Shown: positions 32,100 through 43,632 of the stretch, piece by piece
Position numbering within the stretch: position 1 is the first letter of the stretch
How the letters are laid out: every line of letters starts with the position of its first letter
Assembly: GCA_001972305.1 (NCBI GenBank)
Contig: BDDD01002851.1
Location: 1 to 64,000, forward strand
Reading direction: 5' to 3'
Source of the DNA: Cephalotus follicularis
Taxonomy: Eukaryota > Streptophyta > Magnoliopsida > Oxalidales > Cephalotaceae
Length of the DNA stretch: 64,000 bases
Notes under the pieces: model-generated
What the model saw: the letters and a program-made list of their open reading frames with translations, nothing else
Told to the model about the DNA's origin: nothing
Databases searched by the model: none
Program-made: the position numbers and the translations under genes

Positions 32100-32823
32100 G
32101 TAGGAATAGAATAAGCATCTAACACTTCAATCATGTGAGCCTATGAGCGTTATTTACCACCTTTCCCCTTAGGGCGTCTATGCTGCTTCCATCATGACTC
32201 TTTAGTGTGTCTCAACTTTCCACAATAATAACAAACCTTTTCAGAAGGAGTGCTCTTAGGATTATTAGTAGTAATAGATGGTCGAGATATAGCAACAGCA
32301 GATTGATCAAGAGCAACAACAGACATCGTAATAGAGCGACGTCGTTCCTCATGTTGGATAAGGTTATAGACCTGTTCTAATGTAGGAAATAACTACTTAC
32401 CAAGAGCCTGAACTCGGACTTCGATTTTTGGATTGAGTCCTGCAAGAACGTCCCAAACTCGAATATTCTCAATGTACTTTTGGAAGACGATAAGATATGT
32501 GGGAGTTGAAGGCTTAAAGCTACAATGATTACCAAATTGTTGCCATATATAGGTAAGCTTAGGATAATAATCAACCAGAGACAAGCCTCCCTGACAAAAG
32601 CTGGAACACTCCTTGCGGATCTCATAACTAGCATAATTATTTGTCGTAGAGTATTGTTGAGCCTTTGTGTCCCATACACCTTTGGAATCTAGTGTCATGC
32701 ACTGTGGACTTAATGTAGGCTCAATAGAATGAAGAAGCCAGGGCATCACTATAGAATCTTTAGACTACCATTTGTCTTTAGCAATGTCATCCTACTATCA
32801 TTAGTAGGACGCGTAGTTTTCCT
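32100..32823 (-). pseudogene. Copia gag fragment
   Basis: Overlapping minus-strand frames, 32393-32749 and 32377-32679, give a copia gag segment: 'MPWLLHSIEPTL', 'VWDTKAQQYS', 'LVDYYPKLTYIWQQF' and 'LAGLNPKIEVRVQALGK'. Farther on (about 32175-32235) is a zinc knuckle-like 'CYYCGKLRHTKES', a stop, then 'WKQH'. The N-terminal part is cut by the chromovirus LTR at 32824. No protease or RT follows, so only gag remains. Confidence 0.8.
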
Positions 32824-33795
32824 TGTCAAGACCCAGCAAGCCTATTGGTCCTGACATATATGAGACAAGCCTTCGACCATGGAAGATAATTAGTCCCATT
32901 GAATTTGAAAGGAATGATTTAGAGGTTGGAGTTAAGAACCTGATTAATATTAGTAGTCAAAACTCTGGTTGTAGTCCCAACAGATTTTCCAGTATTGGTT
33001 CCACTTAGAGCGAGTGCAGTAGAACTTAACGCACACGGGCTAGGCTTCGTCGCTTAGTGCAACAGAACTCTAGGGTTCTTAATTTAAACTTTTGCAAATC
33101 AATTCCTTTCTTTAAATCTTTCAAAACAAAGTTCAATTTAAGTTCCTTAGACCATTTCTATGCCATTAAAACCAGTTTTAATCCTTCAAATTCCTTCATT
33201 ATCAATTTTAGGTCAAAACCCCCATAAAACCCTAACTTTTTATTTCAAGCAAAATAATCAATTCAAATCTCTAATAACAGTTCATATATGTGTATATATG
33301 CGTAATAATAAGTATATTTAGATAGAGAATGGTTCTACCAAAGATTGAAACTTGAATCTTGACCCTCAGTTGAGAAATGAGAGAAAAAACTCAAGTTCTT
33401 GATCTATGGAGCTTCAATCTTGTGTCAAACGAGTTCTTGATCAATTATATACCATAACCCTTTGATTTCCCATCTCAATCTACTATTTTGGAGCTGTTTT
33501 TAGTGAGTTTATGAGGGAGGTAGAGAGAGAAACGGGAGAGAGATAAAGAGGGGAGAGAAAATGAGATAAGTGCGATATTTATGTGAGCTTTGGTTCTAGT
33601 TATAGGTCTTTCACTAATATCTACCACATCCATATCAAAAACTGTAAACAGATATACAATCATACCATATAAGTATTGTAAATACCCCAATGCCATCCAT
33701 ATCCATATACATAATTATCATCCATAATATCTGTATACGATGTCATATGATGCAATATATGCTAAAGCGTGAAGGTGTTGTTTCAGGGCGTTATA
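32824..33795 (-). repeat. 3' LTR of outermost minus-strand chromovirus
   Basis: On the minus strand it starts TATAACGCCCTGA at 33795 (a changed TGTAACGCCC) and ends CTTGACA at 32824. It follows a polypurine tract on the minus strand. It inserts into, or is fused with, the copia gag on its left. The matching 5' LTR is not found, so there is no target duplication to compare. Confidence 0.65.
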
Positions 33796-33810
33796 TCCTC
33801 CCCTCCTTAT
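33796..33810 (-). promoter_or_regulatory. Polypurine tract of outermost chromovirus
   Basis: The minus strand reads AAGGAGGGGAGGA just before the LTR start, identical to the tract next to the LTR at 62832. Confidence 0.8.
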
Positions 33811-34460
33811 AAGAATTTGGTTCTCAGATTCACTGTCCATAACTATAACCTTACCTCTTGGGGCCATACTTAGGTCCACAAAAGTCCCCAATGCCATGTT
33901 GTGCAGACGAGCTTTACCTCCCATTGGTTGTTTTTCGCATGCCTGGCCTGTCCTTCTAGAAGTACTTGGTGCAATAGTAGTTCGTGCAGGTGGAGTCTGA
34001 TACTATGTCTAAGGTGGTTGATGTAAATTCCTTGTCTATGGTGTCGACTGTAATAAGTGTATTGTCTGAAATGGCCCTCTGCTATCTATCCCATATGGGC
34101 AATCCCTAGTATTGTGTTCCATCTCTCCACAGCACATACAACTCGCCAAGTACAAACGACAGTTGTCAGAGGTGTGGTTAGTTCTCTAATAATGTACGCA
34201 TGGTACTAGTGTGGACTAGTTCCTTGCATCTAAAAACCAGGACTATCCTTGACCAGATATCCCTAATCTATTCCCTGATAGGAATTCCATGTACGGTCTC
34301 TCTTGTTTGAGGGTTAGGACTGACCCCCACGCCCTCCAAAACCCATCTGGAACTCACCCTAGAAGAACTCGTCTGAAAACCCAACAAGTGATTCACTCAG
34401 TGAGTCGCTACTATCTGTCTTTGCTAACTTCCCACTAGGAGTCCCACTCTGATCACTTTT
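33811..34460 (-). pseudogene. Outermost chromovirus gag, C-terminal part, with pol deleted
   Basis: The minus strand contains a zinc knuckle 'CCGEMEHNTRDCP' (about 34085-34145) and a Ser/Asp-rich linker (34359-34460). The polypurine tract and LTR follow within about 280 bases, so protease, RT, RNase H and integrase are missing. The N-terminal half of this gag lies at 51519-52120. The two halves were separated by the plus-strand chromovirus at 34461-51513, and the reading continues across the CTTTT duplication. Confidence 0.7.
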
Positions 34461-35717
34461 TGTAACCATCGGAATATTTTCGTTGGATTGTTGGTTTGTT
34501 GGATTGTTGTTTATTAAAGATTCCTTGCTTATATGTTGTTTGGTATCTTGTTTTGGATTGAAATGAGTTAAGCGTCGAATGGATTCAGCATAAGTGTTCT
34601 TAAAGCGTCGACGGTTTAGTTCAAAGCGGCAGCGCTTTGCAGTCAACCATCGATGCTTACATTGCAAGCATCGACGCTTTAAAAACAAATGGAAATTAGT
34701 CTTTGGCGAAACCCATAACCGGCGACGCTTTGATCCAAAGCGTCAGCGCTTTACCCTGCAGATCAGTCCAGTAAATAAATTATAACAATCAAGGACAAGT
34801 GTCAAGCTTGGGAGTTAGGACTTCAGATATTTTAGCCATGTGGTAGCAAATTAAGCCATGTGTCATCAAATTGAAGATGAGAATGCTAGGTGTCCTCATG
34901 TAATGATGATAGTGCTAGGTGGCATACTCTAATAGGAAGAAAGGGATGACTCACCAAGCGGGAGACTTGTAGCACCTGCTATATAAATGGATAGTGACCT
35001 TAGAACAAGTTAAAATTGCTGAATTCATTCAGGGGAAGAGAAGGAGATCAATCTCAAAGTAAGAAAACTTATTCCTTCATTCTAAAGTGTTAAACAATTT
35101 CCCCTGATTTTTTTGATATTATGCAGCAACTTGTTTTAATCATCTCTCTCGTTTCTTAATGAAATTTTAAATGATTGATTGTTATAGAAACTTTAAGATG
35201 TTCTATATAACTTTTATGTTTTATGTATTTCAAAATTCTATTGATTTCTGGATGAAATATTTTGCTAAAAGTTACTGCTCATTTTCTGCTTACATGCAGT
35301 ATTAGCAACTTTAAAAATTCATTGCAGCTTCGTTACTCCTCCAAAAATTATGTACTTTATCATTCTGAAATCTTTGAGATGTTAGCTATAACTTTCATGT
35401 TTTATGTTTTCCCGGTAAATGAGAATTTCTATATGAAAAATTCATTGCGAAGTTATTGCACAAACCTGTCTAATATAATGTTTTATGCTGTTTATATAAA
35501 GTATTGAGAAGGTGTTAATGATAATGAAATTGTTGAACTGAGATAAACAACTCTTGGATTGTGATCCAAAGAGGTTAATGTTATGAGCCTAGAGTGCTCA
35601 CGGGCATGCATGTGATGTAAGGATAGTAATCGGGGAGTGCACAATACCCCGGTGAAGCGAATGGCTCAGTTGGGTTTCTTAAGGCCCCTCGGTGAAAGAA
35701 ACGTTCTAGTTTTACCT
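34461..35717 (+). repeat. 5' LTR of Tekay-like chromovirus, 3' end deleted
   Basis: Starts TGTAACCATCGG, preceded by CTTTT (34456-34460); the same CTTTT follows the 3' LTR at 51514-51518. A TATA box TATATAAATGG lies at 34979-34990. It matches the three pieces of the 3' LTR (39133-39380, 43134-43632, 50525 to about 51020). At about 35717 it passes directly into protease sequence, so the last roughly 490 bases of the LTR, the primer binding site and gag are deleted. Confidence 0.9.
34565..34775. repeat. AAGCGTCGACGCTT-type motif array, upstream of TATA
   Basis: About eight variants of a near-palindromic motif: AAGCGTCGACGGTTT, AAGCGGCAGCGCTTT, CATCGATGCTT, GCATCGACGCTTT, GGCGACGCTTTG and AAGCGTCAGCGCTTT. 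They are spaced about 15-35 bp apart. The array ends about 200 bp before the TATA box. The same array, split by an insertion, is in the 3' LTR (39238-39375 and 43134-43165). Confidence 0.85.
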
Positions 35718-36410
35718 ATATGCTCTAAAGTTCCTCATATATTATTTGATATGGGAGCGACATATTCATTTGTGTCCTTATCTTTCGTACGTTATCTAAG
35801 TACCCCATCATAAGATTTGGAGATAAGATTAGCAGTTGAAACACCCAGTGGTAACACCCTGATAGCTAATAAAGTACATAGGTCATGTGAGATAAAGCTT
35901 TGTGATAGGAAGATGCTAGTAGACCTAATACCTCTAGCAATTCTAAATTTTGACGTAATACTAGGCATGGATTGGCTTTCGGCGAATCATGCTAGTGTTG
36001 ATTGTTTCAAGAAGGAGGTTAGGTTTGCTAAACCCGATCAACCGGAGTTTGTTTTCTGGAGCACATAAGTTAACGAACCTCTAAGTTTCATATCAACCAT
36101 TCAAGCTAAACGATTATTGAGAAGTGGTTGTGAAGGTTATCTTGCTTATGTGGTGGATGCCAATAAAGAAAGGATTAAGATGGTGGATGTGCATGTTGTA
36201 AAGGAGTTTACTGATGTATTCCCTGAAGATCTACCTGGTATGCCACTGAATCGAGAAGTAGAGTTTGCAATCGACTTGATACCCGGAACGACTCCTATTT
36301 CATAGAGTCCTTACCGAATGGCTCCAACCGAATTGAAAGAGGTGAAGAATCAATTGTAAGAGCTTTTGGATAAAGGATTCATCCGACTGAGTGTATCATC
36401 ATAGGGTGTA
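35718..36410 (+). pseudogene. Tekay-like protease and linker
   Basis: Begins within the protease active site, 'ILFDMGATYSFVS' (D-M-G in place of the usual D-S-G). It continues with 'NFDVILGMDWLSANHA' (35940-36000), the second conserved block. A linker with 'FPEDLPGMPLNREVEFAIDLIPGTTPIS' leads to RT. Stops at 35815, 36067, 36304, 36357 and 36402 mostly fall at Trp or Gln positions. Upstream gag is absent. Confidence 0.85.
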
Positions 36411-37660
36411 CTGGTGTTGTTCATGAAGAAGAAAGATGGCATAATGAGGCTCTGCATCGATTATCGAAAATTAAATCGAGTCACCATCAAGAATAAGTAT
36501 CCACTGCCAAGGATTGACGATTTGTTTGATCAGTTCAAGAATGCTCGATATTTCTCGAAGATCGACGTTCGATCGAGTTATCATCAAGTAAAGGTTAAGA
36601 AAGAGGATATACCAAAAACCGCTTTTCAGACAAGATATGGTCATTATGAGTTTTTGGTAATGTCATTTGGATTGACAAATGCTCCAGCTGCATTTATGGA
36701 TTTGATGAATAGAATATTCAGCAAATTTTTGGATCAGTTTGTGATCGTTTTTATTGACGACATATTAGTATACTCGAAGAGTCAAGAAGAGCATGAAGAG
36801 CATTTGACCAATGTACTACAAACATGAGAAAGGAACAACTTTATGCTAAGTTCAGCAAATGTCAATTTTGGATAGAGGAAGTGTCTTTCTTGGGTCACGT
36901 GATTTCACGAGAAGGTATTTCAGTGGACCCTGCTAAGACTAAGGCAATAAGAGAATGGAAAAGGCCAACGTCGGTAACGGAGATACGAAGTTTCCTGGGG
37001 TTGGCAGGCTACTATCGAAGATTTATCAAAAATTTCTCTTGCATTGCGAATCCTCTTACAAGGTTGACACAGAAGAATGTCAAATTTGAATGGTCGGATC
37101 AATGTGAACGAAGTTTCCTGGAATTGAAGGAGAGACTAATGAACGCACCAATATTAGCGTTACCGTTTGGATCAGAAGGCTTTGTGGTATATAGCGATGC
37201 TTCTCGTAAAGGACTTGGTTGCGTGTTGATGTAACAAGGGAAAGTAATCTATTATGCTTCCAGGCAGCTTAAGGTGCACGAACAGAATTATCCTACTCAC
37301 GATCTTGAATTGGTTGTAGTCGTTTTCACACTAAAGATTTGGCGACATTATCTATAAGGAGAAAAGTGTGAAATTTTCACGGATCATAAAAGCTTCAAAT
37401 ATATTTTTACTCATAAGGAGTTTAATATAAGGCAAAGAAGATGGTTGGAACTACTCAAGGATTACGACTGCACTATTCAATATCATCCAGGAAAGGCAAA
37501 CGTCGTGGCGGATGCTTTAAGTCGAAAGAGTATGGAAAAGTTGGCAACAACGATTACAACATAGGAGGAACTGCTAAGAGATTTCCAGAGATTGAACTTG
37601 GAAGTTAGAAAACAAGGAGAATGAGCCTACTTATCTCAAGTCATAGCTCCACCATCTTTA
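36411..37660 (+). pseudogene. Tekay-like reverse transcriptase and RNase H
   Basis: The RT has '[30 protein letters not shown]', '[15 protein letters not shown]', '[19 protein letters not shown]' and the catalytic box '[11 protein letters not shown]' (36414-36827). The frame shifts by one base at about 36826. RNase H follows with '[17 protein letters not shown]' and, after a stop at 37232, '[26 protein letters not shown]'. Other stops are at about 37357, 37562 and 37622. The Tekay (Del) lineage is indicated by the overall wording of these motifs. Confidence 0.9.
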
Positions 37661-39094
37661 GTGGAAAGAATCAAGCAATGTCAATTTGATGATTTGGAGC
37701 TTGAAAAGATAGCATATGAGGTGCGAGATGGGAAATTGTCACGGTTTAATCTGGGAGTCGACAGTGTGTTGAGATTTGATTCAAGGTTATGCGCCCCATC
37801 CAATGCAGACTTGAAGAAGGAAGTAATGACGAAAGCACATATTTCTAATTTTTCAGTCCAGCCCGGAAGTACTAAGATGTATAGGGACTTGCAAGAGCTA
37901 TATTGGTGGAATAACATGAAAAGAGAAATTACAGACTTTGTGTCAAGATGTCTGGTTTGCCAACAAGTTAAAGCGGAGCATTAGTTTCCAAAGGGGACTC
38001 TGTAATCACTTCCTATACCTGAGTGGAAATGGGAGCATATAAATATGGACTTTGTAACTGGACTTCCAAGGAGACCTAAAGGAAATAATGTTATATGTGT
38101 GATTATGGATCAATTGACAAAATTTGCTCATTTTCTACCAATTAAAGATAGTCACTATTTGTGCCAATTAGTTAGGATATATGAGCAAGAAGTGATCAGG
38201 TTACATGGCGTACCTGTATCTATTGTTTCAGATCAAGATCCGCGTTTCATATCACGATTTTGGAGAAGTTTGCAAAAAGCTTTGGGTACAAGATTGAATT
38301 TTAGCACGGCCTTCCATCCGCAGACCGATGGGCAATCAGAGCGGACTATTCAAACGTTGGAAGACATGCTAAGAGCCTGCGTTATAGACTTTCAAGGAAA
38401 TTCGGAGCAGCATGTGACTCTGATTGTATTCGCCTATAATAATAGCTTCCAAGCTAGTATACAGATGGCACCTTTCGAAGCACTGTATGGACGAAAGTGT
38501 CGGACGCCGATCTGTTGAGAGGAAGTAGGAGAAAGGAAGTTATTAGGACCAGAAATGGTACAAGTAACTACTGAAAAAGTAAGGCTCATTCGAAAGCGTC
38601 TTTTGGCAGCCCAAAGTGGACAAAAGAGCTATGCAGATAGAAGGCGAAAGGAGTTACAATTTGGAGTGGGGGATCATGTTTTCCTAAAAGTATCGCCTTG
38701 GAAATGAGTTATGAGATTTGGCAAAAAGGGAAAGTTTAGTCTGCGATACTTTGGACCATTTGAGATTCTAGAAAGAATTGGAGAGGTTGCATATAGGCTT
38801 GCATTGTCACCCAATCTCTCTCACGTGCACGATGTGTTCCATGTATCTAATCTCCAAAAATATATGGCAAACCCATCTCATGTTCTAAGAGCCGAACCCA
38901 TACAAGTACATGAAGACGTATCCACCGACGAGCAATCCGTGGGAATCTTGGATTATAAAGAGCAAATTCTGTGGACCAAGACAATTCCATTAGTGAAAGT
39001 TTTATAGCGAAATCATGGAGTTGAAGAGGCTACTTGGGAATTGGAAGAAGTTATGAGACAAGAATATCCTTATCTTTTTGAATCTGCAGTGTAA
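37661..39094 (+). pseudogene. Tekay-like integrase and chromodomain-type tail
   Basis: The zinc region is around 37830-37985 ('AHISNFSVQPGSTKMYRDL' and 'CLVCQQVKAEH'); the first His of the usual HPG block is not obvious. The core has '[11 protein letters not shown]', 'IVSDQDPRFISRFW' and 'FHPQTDGQSERTIQTLE' with D, D and E present. The tail (38711-39094) contains 'FGPFEILERIGEVAYRLAL', 'VHDVFHVSNLQKY' and the chromodomain-like 'VEEATWELEEVMRQEYPYLF'. Stops at 37982, 38003, 38516, 38706 and 39005. Confidence 0.9.
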
Positions 39095-39117
39095 CAAATT
39101 TTGAGGACAAAATTTTT

Positions 39118-39132
39118 GTGAGGAGGGTAGAA
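39118..39132 (+). promoter_or_regulatory. Polypurine tract
   Basis: GTGAGGAGGGTAGAA immediately before the 3' LTR start at 39133. Confidence 0.85.
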
Positions 39133-39380
39133 TGTAACGATCAGAATATTTCTGTTGGATTGTTGGTTTGTTGTTTATTAAAGATTCCTTGTTTATATGT
39201 TGTTTGCTATCATGTTTTGGATTGAAATGGGTTAAGCGTCGAATGAATTTAGCATAAGTGTTCTTAACGCGCCAACGGTTTAGTTCAAAGCGGCAAGGCT
39301 TTGCAGTTAACCATCGACGCTTACATTGCAAGCACCGACGCTTTAAAAACAAATGGAAATTAGTCTTTGGAGAAACCCGT
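39133..39380 (+). repeat. 3' LTR of Tekay-like chromovirus, piece 1
   Basis: Starts TGTAACGATCAG and matches the 5' LTR from 34461. It ends with CCCGT at 39376-39380, the target of the solo LTR 39381-43128. It resumes at 43134. Confidence 0.95.
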
Positions 39381-40778
39381 TGCCACCCCTTGAACCGCAA
39401 GGGAAAACCCCCACAATCCGACGCGTGAGATACCTTCCATTCAGTCATTTCATCAGATAAATCATACACCAAAAAGTGCTATAAATTTAAAACTTTAACA
39501 GTCATATAACATCAGCGAAATAATCAATCCAAATAATTTCTAACTCTTAGAATCTCCCAAAAATCTGGCATGAAGTTTTCGTTTATCGGACTATGCCCCC
39601 TGTAAAGAAAAACTCAATTTATATATGGGCTCAGCCCTCAACAATCCACACTCCCGTAGGAGGAAAATTCAAAAATAATCACAATAGGAGGACCCATCCA
39701 TATCCTTTACATCAACACACATATATACCAAGCACTACCACAAGCCGGCAGGTCAATAGCTGAAATAAAACATGTCTCTATACAATAACCATAAATGCAT
39801 TTACAAAAACTACATATATACAAGGTAGGTCGGAGGAGATGTAGATCCTTACTTTGCGATTTAGCCCGGCTGATCACTGCTGCGTGTCACCTGGACCTGA
39901 CTCATCCATTACAATGAATGAGTCAGCAACCCGAAGGTTGTGTAGGATATACATATGCAAGAAACATATAGAAGTGCAACAGATATGTGTACAATATGAG
40001 ATGTATGCATGACAATCGATATAAACCATGCTACGAAAACTAGCATTTAGAAACATGCCATTATCCATAGTAGTCACCGTTCAATAACCATATCCATACG
40101 ATTCCAACACAATTCCATTATCATTCGGCGTCCATATCATTCCAAAGTCCTTTCAAAGCATATATAAGCTTTTCGCAGCCTTCCCTGTCGAGGTAACAGA
40201 CTAGGCGCTCTTGGCATCCTAAGTAGAGGTCCTCATTCTATTGGCAGACTAGAGTAGCATTCGTAAATAGAACAGGGAAGAGAAGGTGGACCTTCTCTAA
40301 CACTAGCCTCTCTAGCTACAACCGCCACAAATATCCATATACCATCACAATCCAGACCGTTATGATCCATAACGATACTATTCGTAACCATATCGTATCC
40401 GTTCCCATAACCTTATGATCCATATTCGTTCCATAATCATACCATATCCGTAGCCGGACAATCCGTATGACGGAAAGCTATATTATATGCCATGTGATGC
40501 AATAGTATAACAGTAAGCGAAGCATGTAACAGGGTAGCAGTATGCTATGCATGTAACCAATGTAACCATCAAATCATATGCCATGTAGTGAACAATATAT
40601 CCATATGCCATGTAATGTCATGTATATGAATGACAATTGCGGACAGCTTCAATATACCAATTGTCCCTAAGCAGTGGTATACTCAGCTAGTCCTATAACA
40701 TATCAATGGCTATAAGCCTACAGACGCTCAGCAAGTAGTCAATAATCATACATGGGTATCGAGATAACCTGACACCCA

Positions 40779-40975
40779 TATTGGTCCGCCGACAATTGTG
40801 GGGTCCCATTGTAATTCATATCGGTCCGCCGGCACATGCGGGGTCCCATTGCAATTTATATCGATCCTCCCGCACTTGCGGGGTCCCATTGCAATTTATA
40901 TCGGTCCTACCAAACTTGCGGGGTCCCATTGCAATTTATATCGATCCTCCCACACTTGCGGGGTCCCATTGGTCC
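40779..40975. repeat. 40-bp tandem repeat, five units
   Basis: The word GGGGTCCCATT recurs at 40800, 40840, 40880, 40920 and 40960, exactly 40 bp apart. The unit is roughly ATCGGTCCTCC, a variable CACTTGC, GGGGTCCCATTGCAATTTAT. The ORFs across it in three frames reflect the repeat. Confidence 0.95.
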
Positions 40976-41401
40976 ATCCGTCAAAATCATGTTGAAAACC
41001 ATTTTCATAACCATTACCATTTTTCATATCCATAAACCATTTCCATAGCCATAGGCTATTTTCCATATTCATAAACCATTTCCATTGCCATAAACCATTT
41101 GCCATTTGTTGGTCCCGATCGAAGTTGAAAACAATGGAGAGGAAGTCCAACTAGGATGTCCGCGTCCAGATGTCCCATTGGAACTATCCTAACCATTTTT
41201 GAAAGCCATTTGTATAAAATCTCCTTTTTATGAAACTTCCTTTAAAGATTCATTTTGAAGATTGATCCGTCGTTTAAAAATGTTACCAGAGGATTTCCAT
41301 AGGCTACAAGGCCTTAGGGAGGCTTCCTATGAAATCCATTTGAAAATAAAATCATTTTGGATTGAAACCATATAAAACAGTGTATTTGGCTAAATTAGGG
41401 C

Positions 41402-41575
41402 GATAAAGGTCAACGCTATATGCTTGGCGTTGACGGTTAAGGCGTTATGCCTTAAATGTTAACGCATACAGCAAACGTCCACCATGTGTAACAAATGAGG
41501 CGTCGATCGATTGCACGGTCGACTAATCAACCCAAAGCGTCGACACCTTTAGCCAAGGTGTCGACGGTTTGACCA
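41402..41575. repeat. GCGTCGACG-type motif array in solo LTR
   Basis: Includes GGCGTTGACGGTT, AACGCATAC, GCGTCGATCG, CGGTCGAC, AAGCGTCGACACC and AAGGTGTCGACGGTTT. A minus-strand TATA-like TTTTATATGG lies at about 41369-41378. That position is just downstream of the array in the LTR's own orientation. Confidence 0.75.
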
Positions 41576-43133
41576 TAACAAGGGGGTTCGTTGAACGATT
41601 TAGAAAACCATATTAAAACCATCTCACAATCCATTTAAATCCTTTTGAATTCGATCAAAAGGAAGCTATAAGCTTAAATCACCATTTAAGACTCAAAACA
41701 GTTTAAAACCATAGAAGTCCATTTCCATAACCCTCGAATTGAGAGAAGGCAGAACCTCAACTTCTCTCAATTCTCCGTTCAGTCCATTATACTTGTATAT
41801 AGTTCATTAAGCCATGTAATTGGCAATCATGCATAACCATAACAATCCATTTAGCATACATCATCAATGAACTGCATATCAATGCATACCATCCGTTCAA
41901 AATGAATGAATGCAAGTAAAACAGTATAATCATCTAGGCACGTACCATCGAAACATATGTAACTCTACCTGTTACTAATTGAGCTGCGAGTTGGGAGGAC
42001 TTGTAGCGGAATCCACGAACTGCCTCCTCCTCTAAGCTTCACTCGCTATCACAAGCACAACTCTTTGTGCCAACAGAGTTCTCTTTCTCTTTTAGAATCA
42101 CTGCAATAATCATCAAACATTCGTTACGACCTGCACAAAGGTAGCAACACATTGTCGTCACCGGAGCTCCGGCCAGATTCTGGCCAGCACACCCAGCTCT
42201 GGCGATACCCATAAACATACTCCAAATTGGACAATCTACTCATAACGGTCGGAGACTCATCGAGACTCGGCGTCGAACGCCGCGTCACAGGCGGCAGTGA
42301 GTTCGACTCATTGAGTCGACTCGTCAGTCATCCACAACTTCAGCCATCACCCAAAAACGCCACACAATCATCAGTTCAACACATCACTGCCCTAGACTCA
42401 CCAAGACTCAACGCTAATCGCGCGATCATAGGCGGCAGCGAGTCGAACTCGTTGAGTTGACTCAGTTGACTGATTCAGACCGATTCCAGCCAAGATACGC
42501 CTCGACAATGGTCAAAACGGGCAGAGCTGGTCTTCTCGACGAAAAACCACTCCAACCGTGATGATTTCCAGCGGTGAAATGCACGACAATGTGTGACAGT
42601 CGGGGAAAGAGAAGAGAAGAAAAGAAGGAAAAGATAAGATGAAGTAGTTACCGTCGGGTGGAGGTCCTGGGCTGCTCGTCGTCCTCTCCTGGTCCTGTGG
42701 CTGGCTCTGGCGTCGTCTCCGATGCCACAGCTCTCCCTTTCTCTCTCCCGCGCTCTCCTAGGTTCTCTCTCTCGCACTCTCTTCTTTCTTTCTCGCACGG
42801 GCGCCTTATGCGCCCGTGTCTCCTTTCTTCATCTCTATTCCTTGCTTCCTCTTCAGTATTTACCAGCAAAATACTAAGTTCTGGGTCCCGATTATTTTGC
42901 GCATTGCAATATTAATTAATCCAACCGCCACTAAAATAATCGCAATAATATTGCGAACATAGTGCCATACTATTGCGCATTAAATGGGCTTTATTAGCCA
43001 TTTTGAGCCTTATAATTGCAGGCTTCGATGCGTAATGCCTTTAATTGCTTCGGCCTCCATCGACTTTATTACGGCCATACACTGTGCCAATATCATAATA
43101 ATTATTTATGAAGTTTTGGGGTATTACACCCGT

Positions 43134-43632
43134 AACCAGCAGCGTTTTGCCCTGCAGCTCAGTCCAGAATTTAGTTTTTTTGTCTCTTTGTGAATAAATT
43201 ATAATAATCAAGGACAAGTGTCAAGCTTGGGAGTTAGGACTTCAGATATTTTAGCCATGTGGTAGCAAATTAAGCCATGTGTCATCAAATTGAAGATGAG
43301 AATGCTATGTGTCCTCATGTAATGATGATAGTGCTAGGTGGCATACTCTAATAGGAAGAAATGGATGACTCACCAAGGGGGAGACTTGTAGCACCTGCTA
43401 TACAAACGGATAGTGACCTTAGAACAAGTTAAAATTGCTGACTTCATTCATGGAAAGAGAAGGATATCAATCTCAAAGTAAGAAAACTTATTCCTTCATT
43501 CTAAAGTGTTAAGCAATTTCCCCTGATTTTTTTGATATTATGCAACAACTTGTTTTAATCATATCTCTCTCGTTTCTTAATGAAATTTCAAATGGTTTAT
43601 TGTTATAGAAACTTGAAGATGTCCTCTATAAC
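43134..43632 (+). repeat. 3' LTR of Tekay-like chromovirus, piece 2
   Basis: Continues the LTR from 39380 after the CCCGT duplication and matches 34716 to about 35205. It ends with ATAAC at 43628-43632, the target of the next insertion. The equivalent of the TATA box reads TATACAAACGG. Confidence 0.95.

Larger units (their letters stand above)
39381..43128 (-). mobile_element. 3.7-kb solo LTR (CCCGT duplication)
   Basis: Runs TGCCACCCC to TATTACA and is flanked by a perfect 5-bp duplication CCCGT (39376-39380, 43129-43133). The host LTR reads through when the insert is removed. No coding sequence. Its end, and the block around 39893-39955 (GAATGAGTCAGCAACCC...), resemble the LTR at 59986-62832 (60302-60334), so it is a related minus-strand chromovirus LTR. 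It holds a 40-bp tandem array (40779-40975), a CG-motif array (41402-41575) and a duplicated CG-rich block (42236-42480). Confidence 0.9.
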
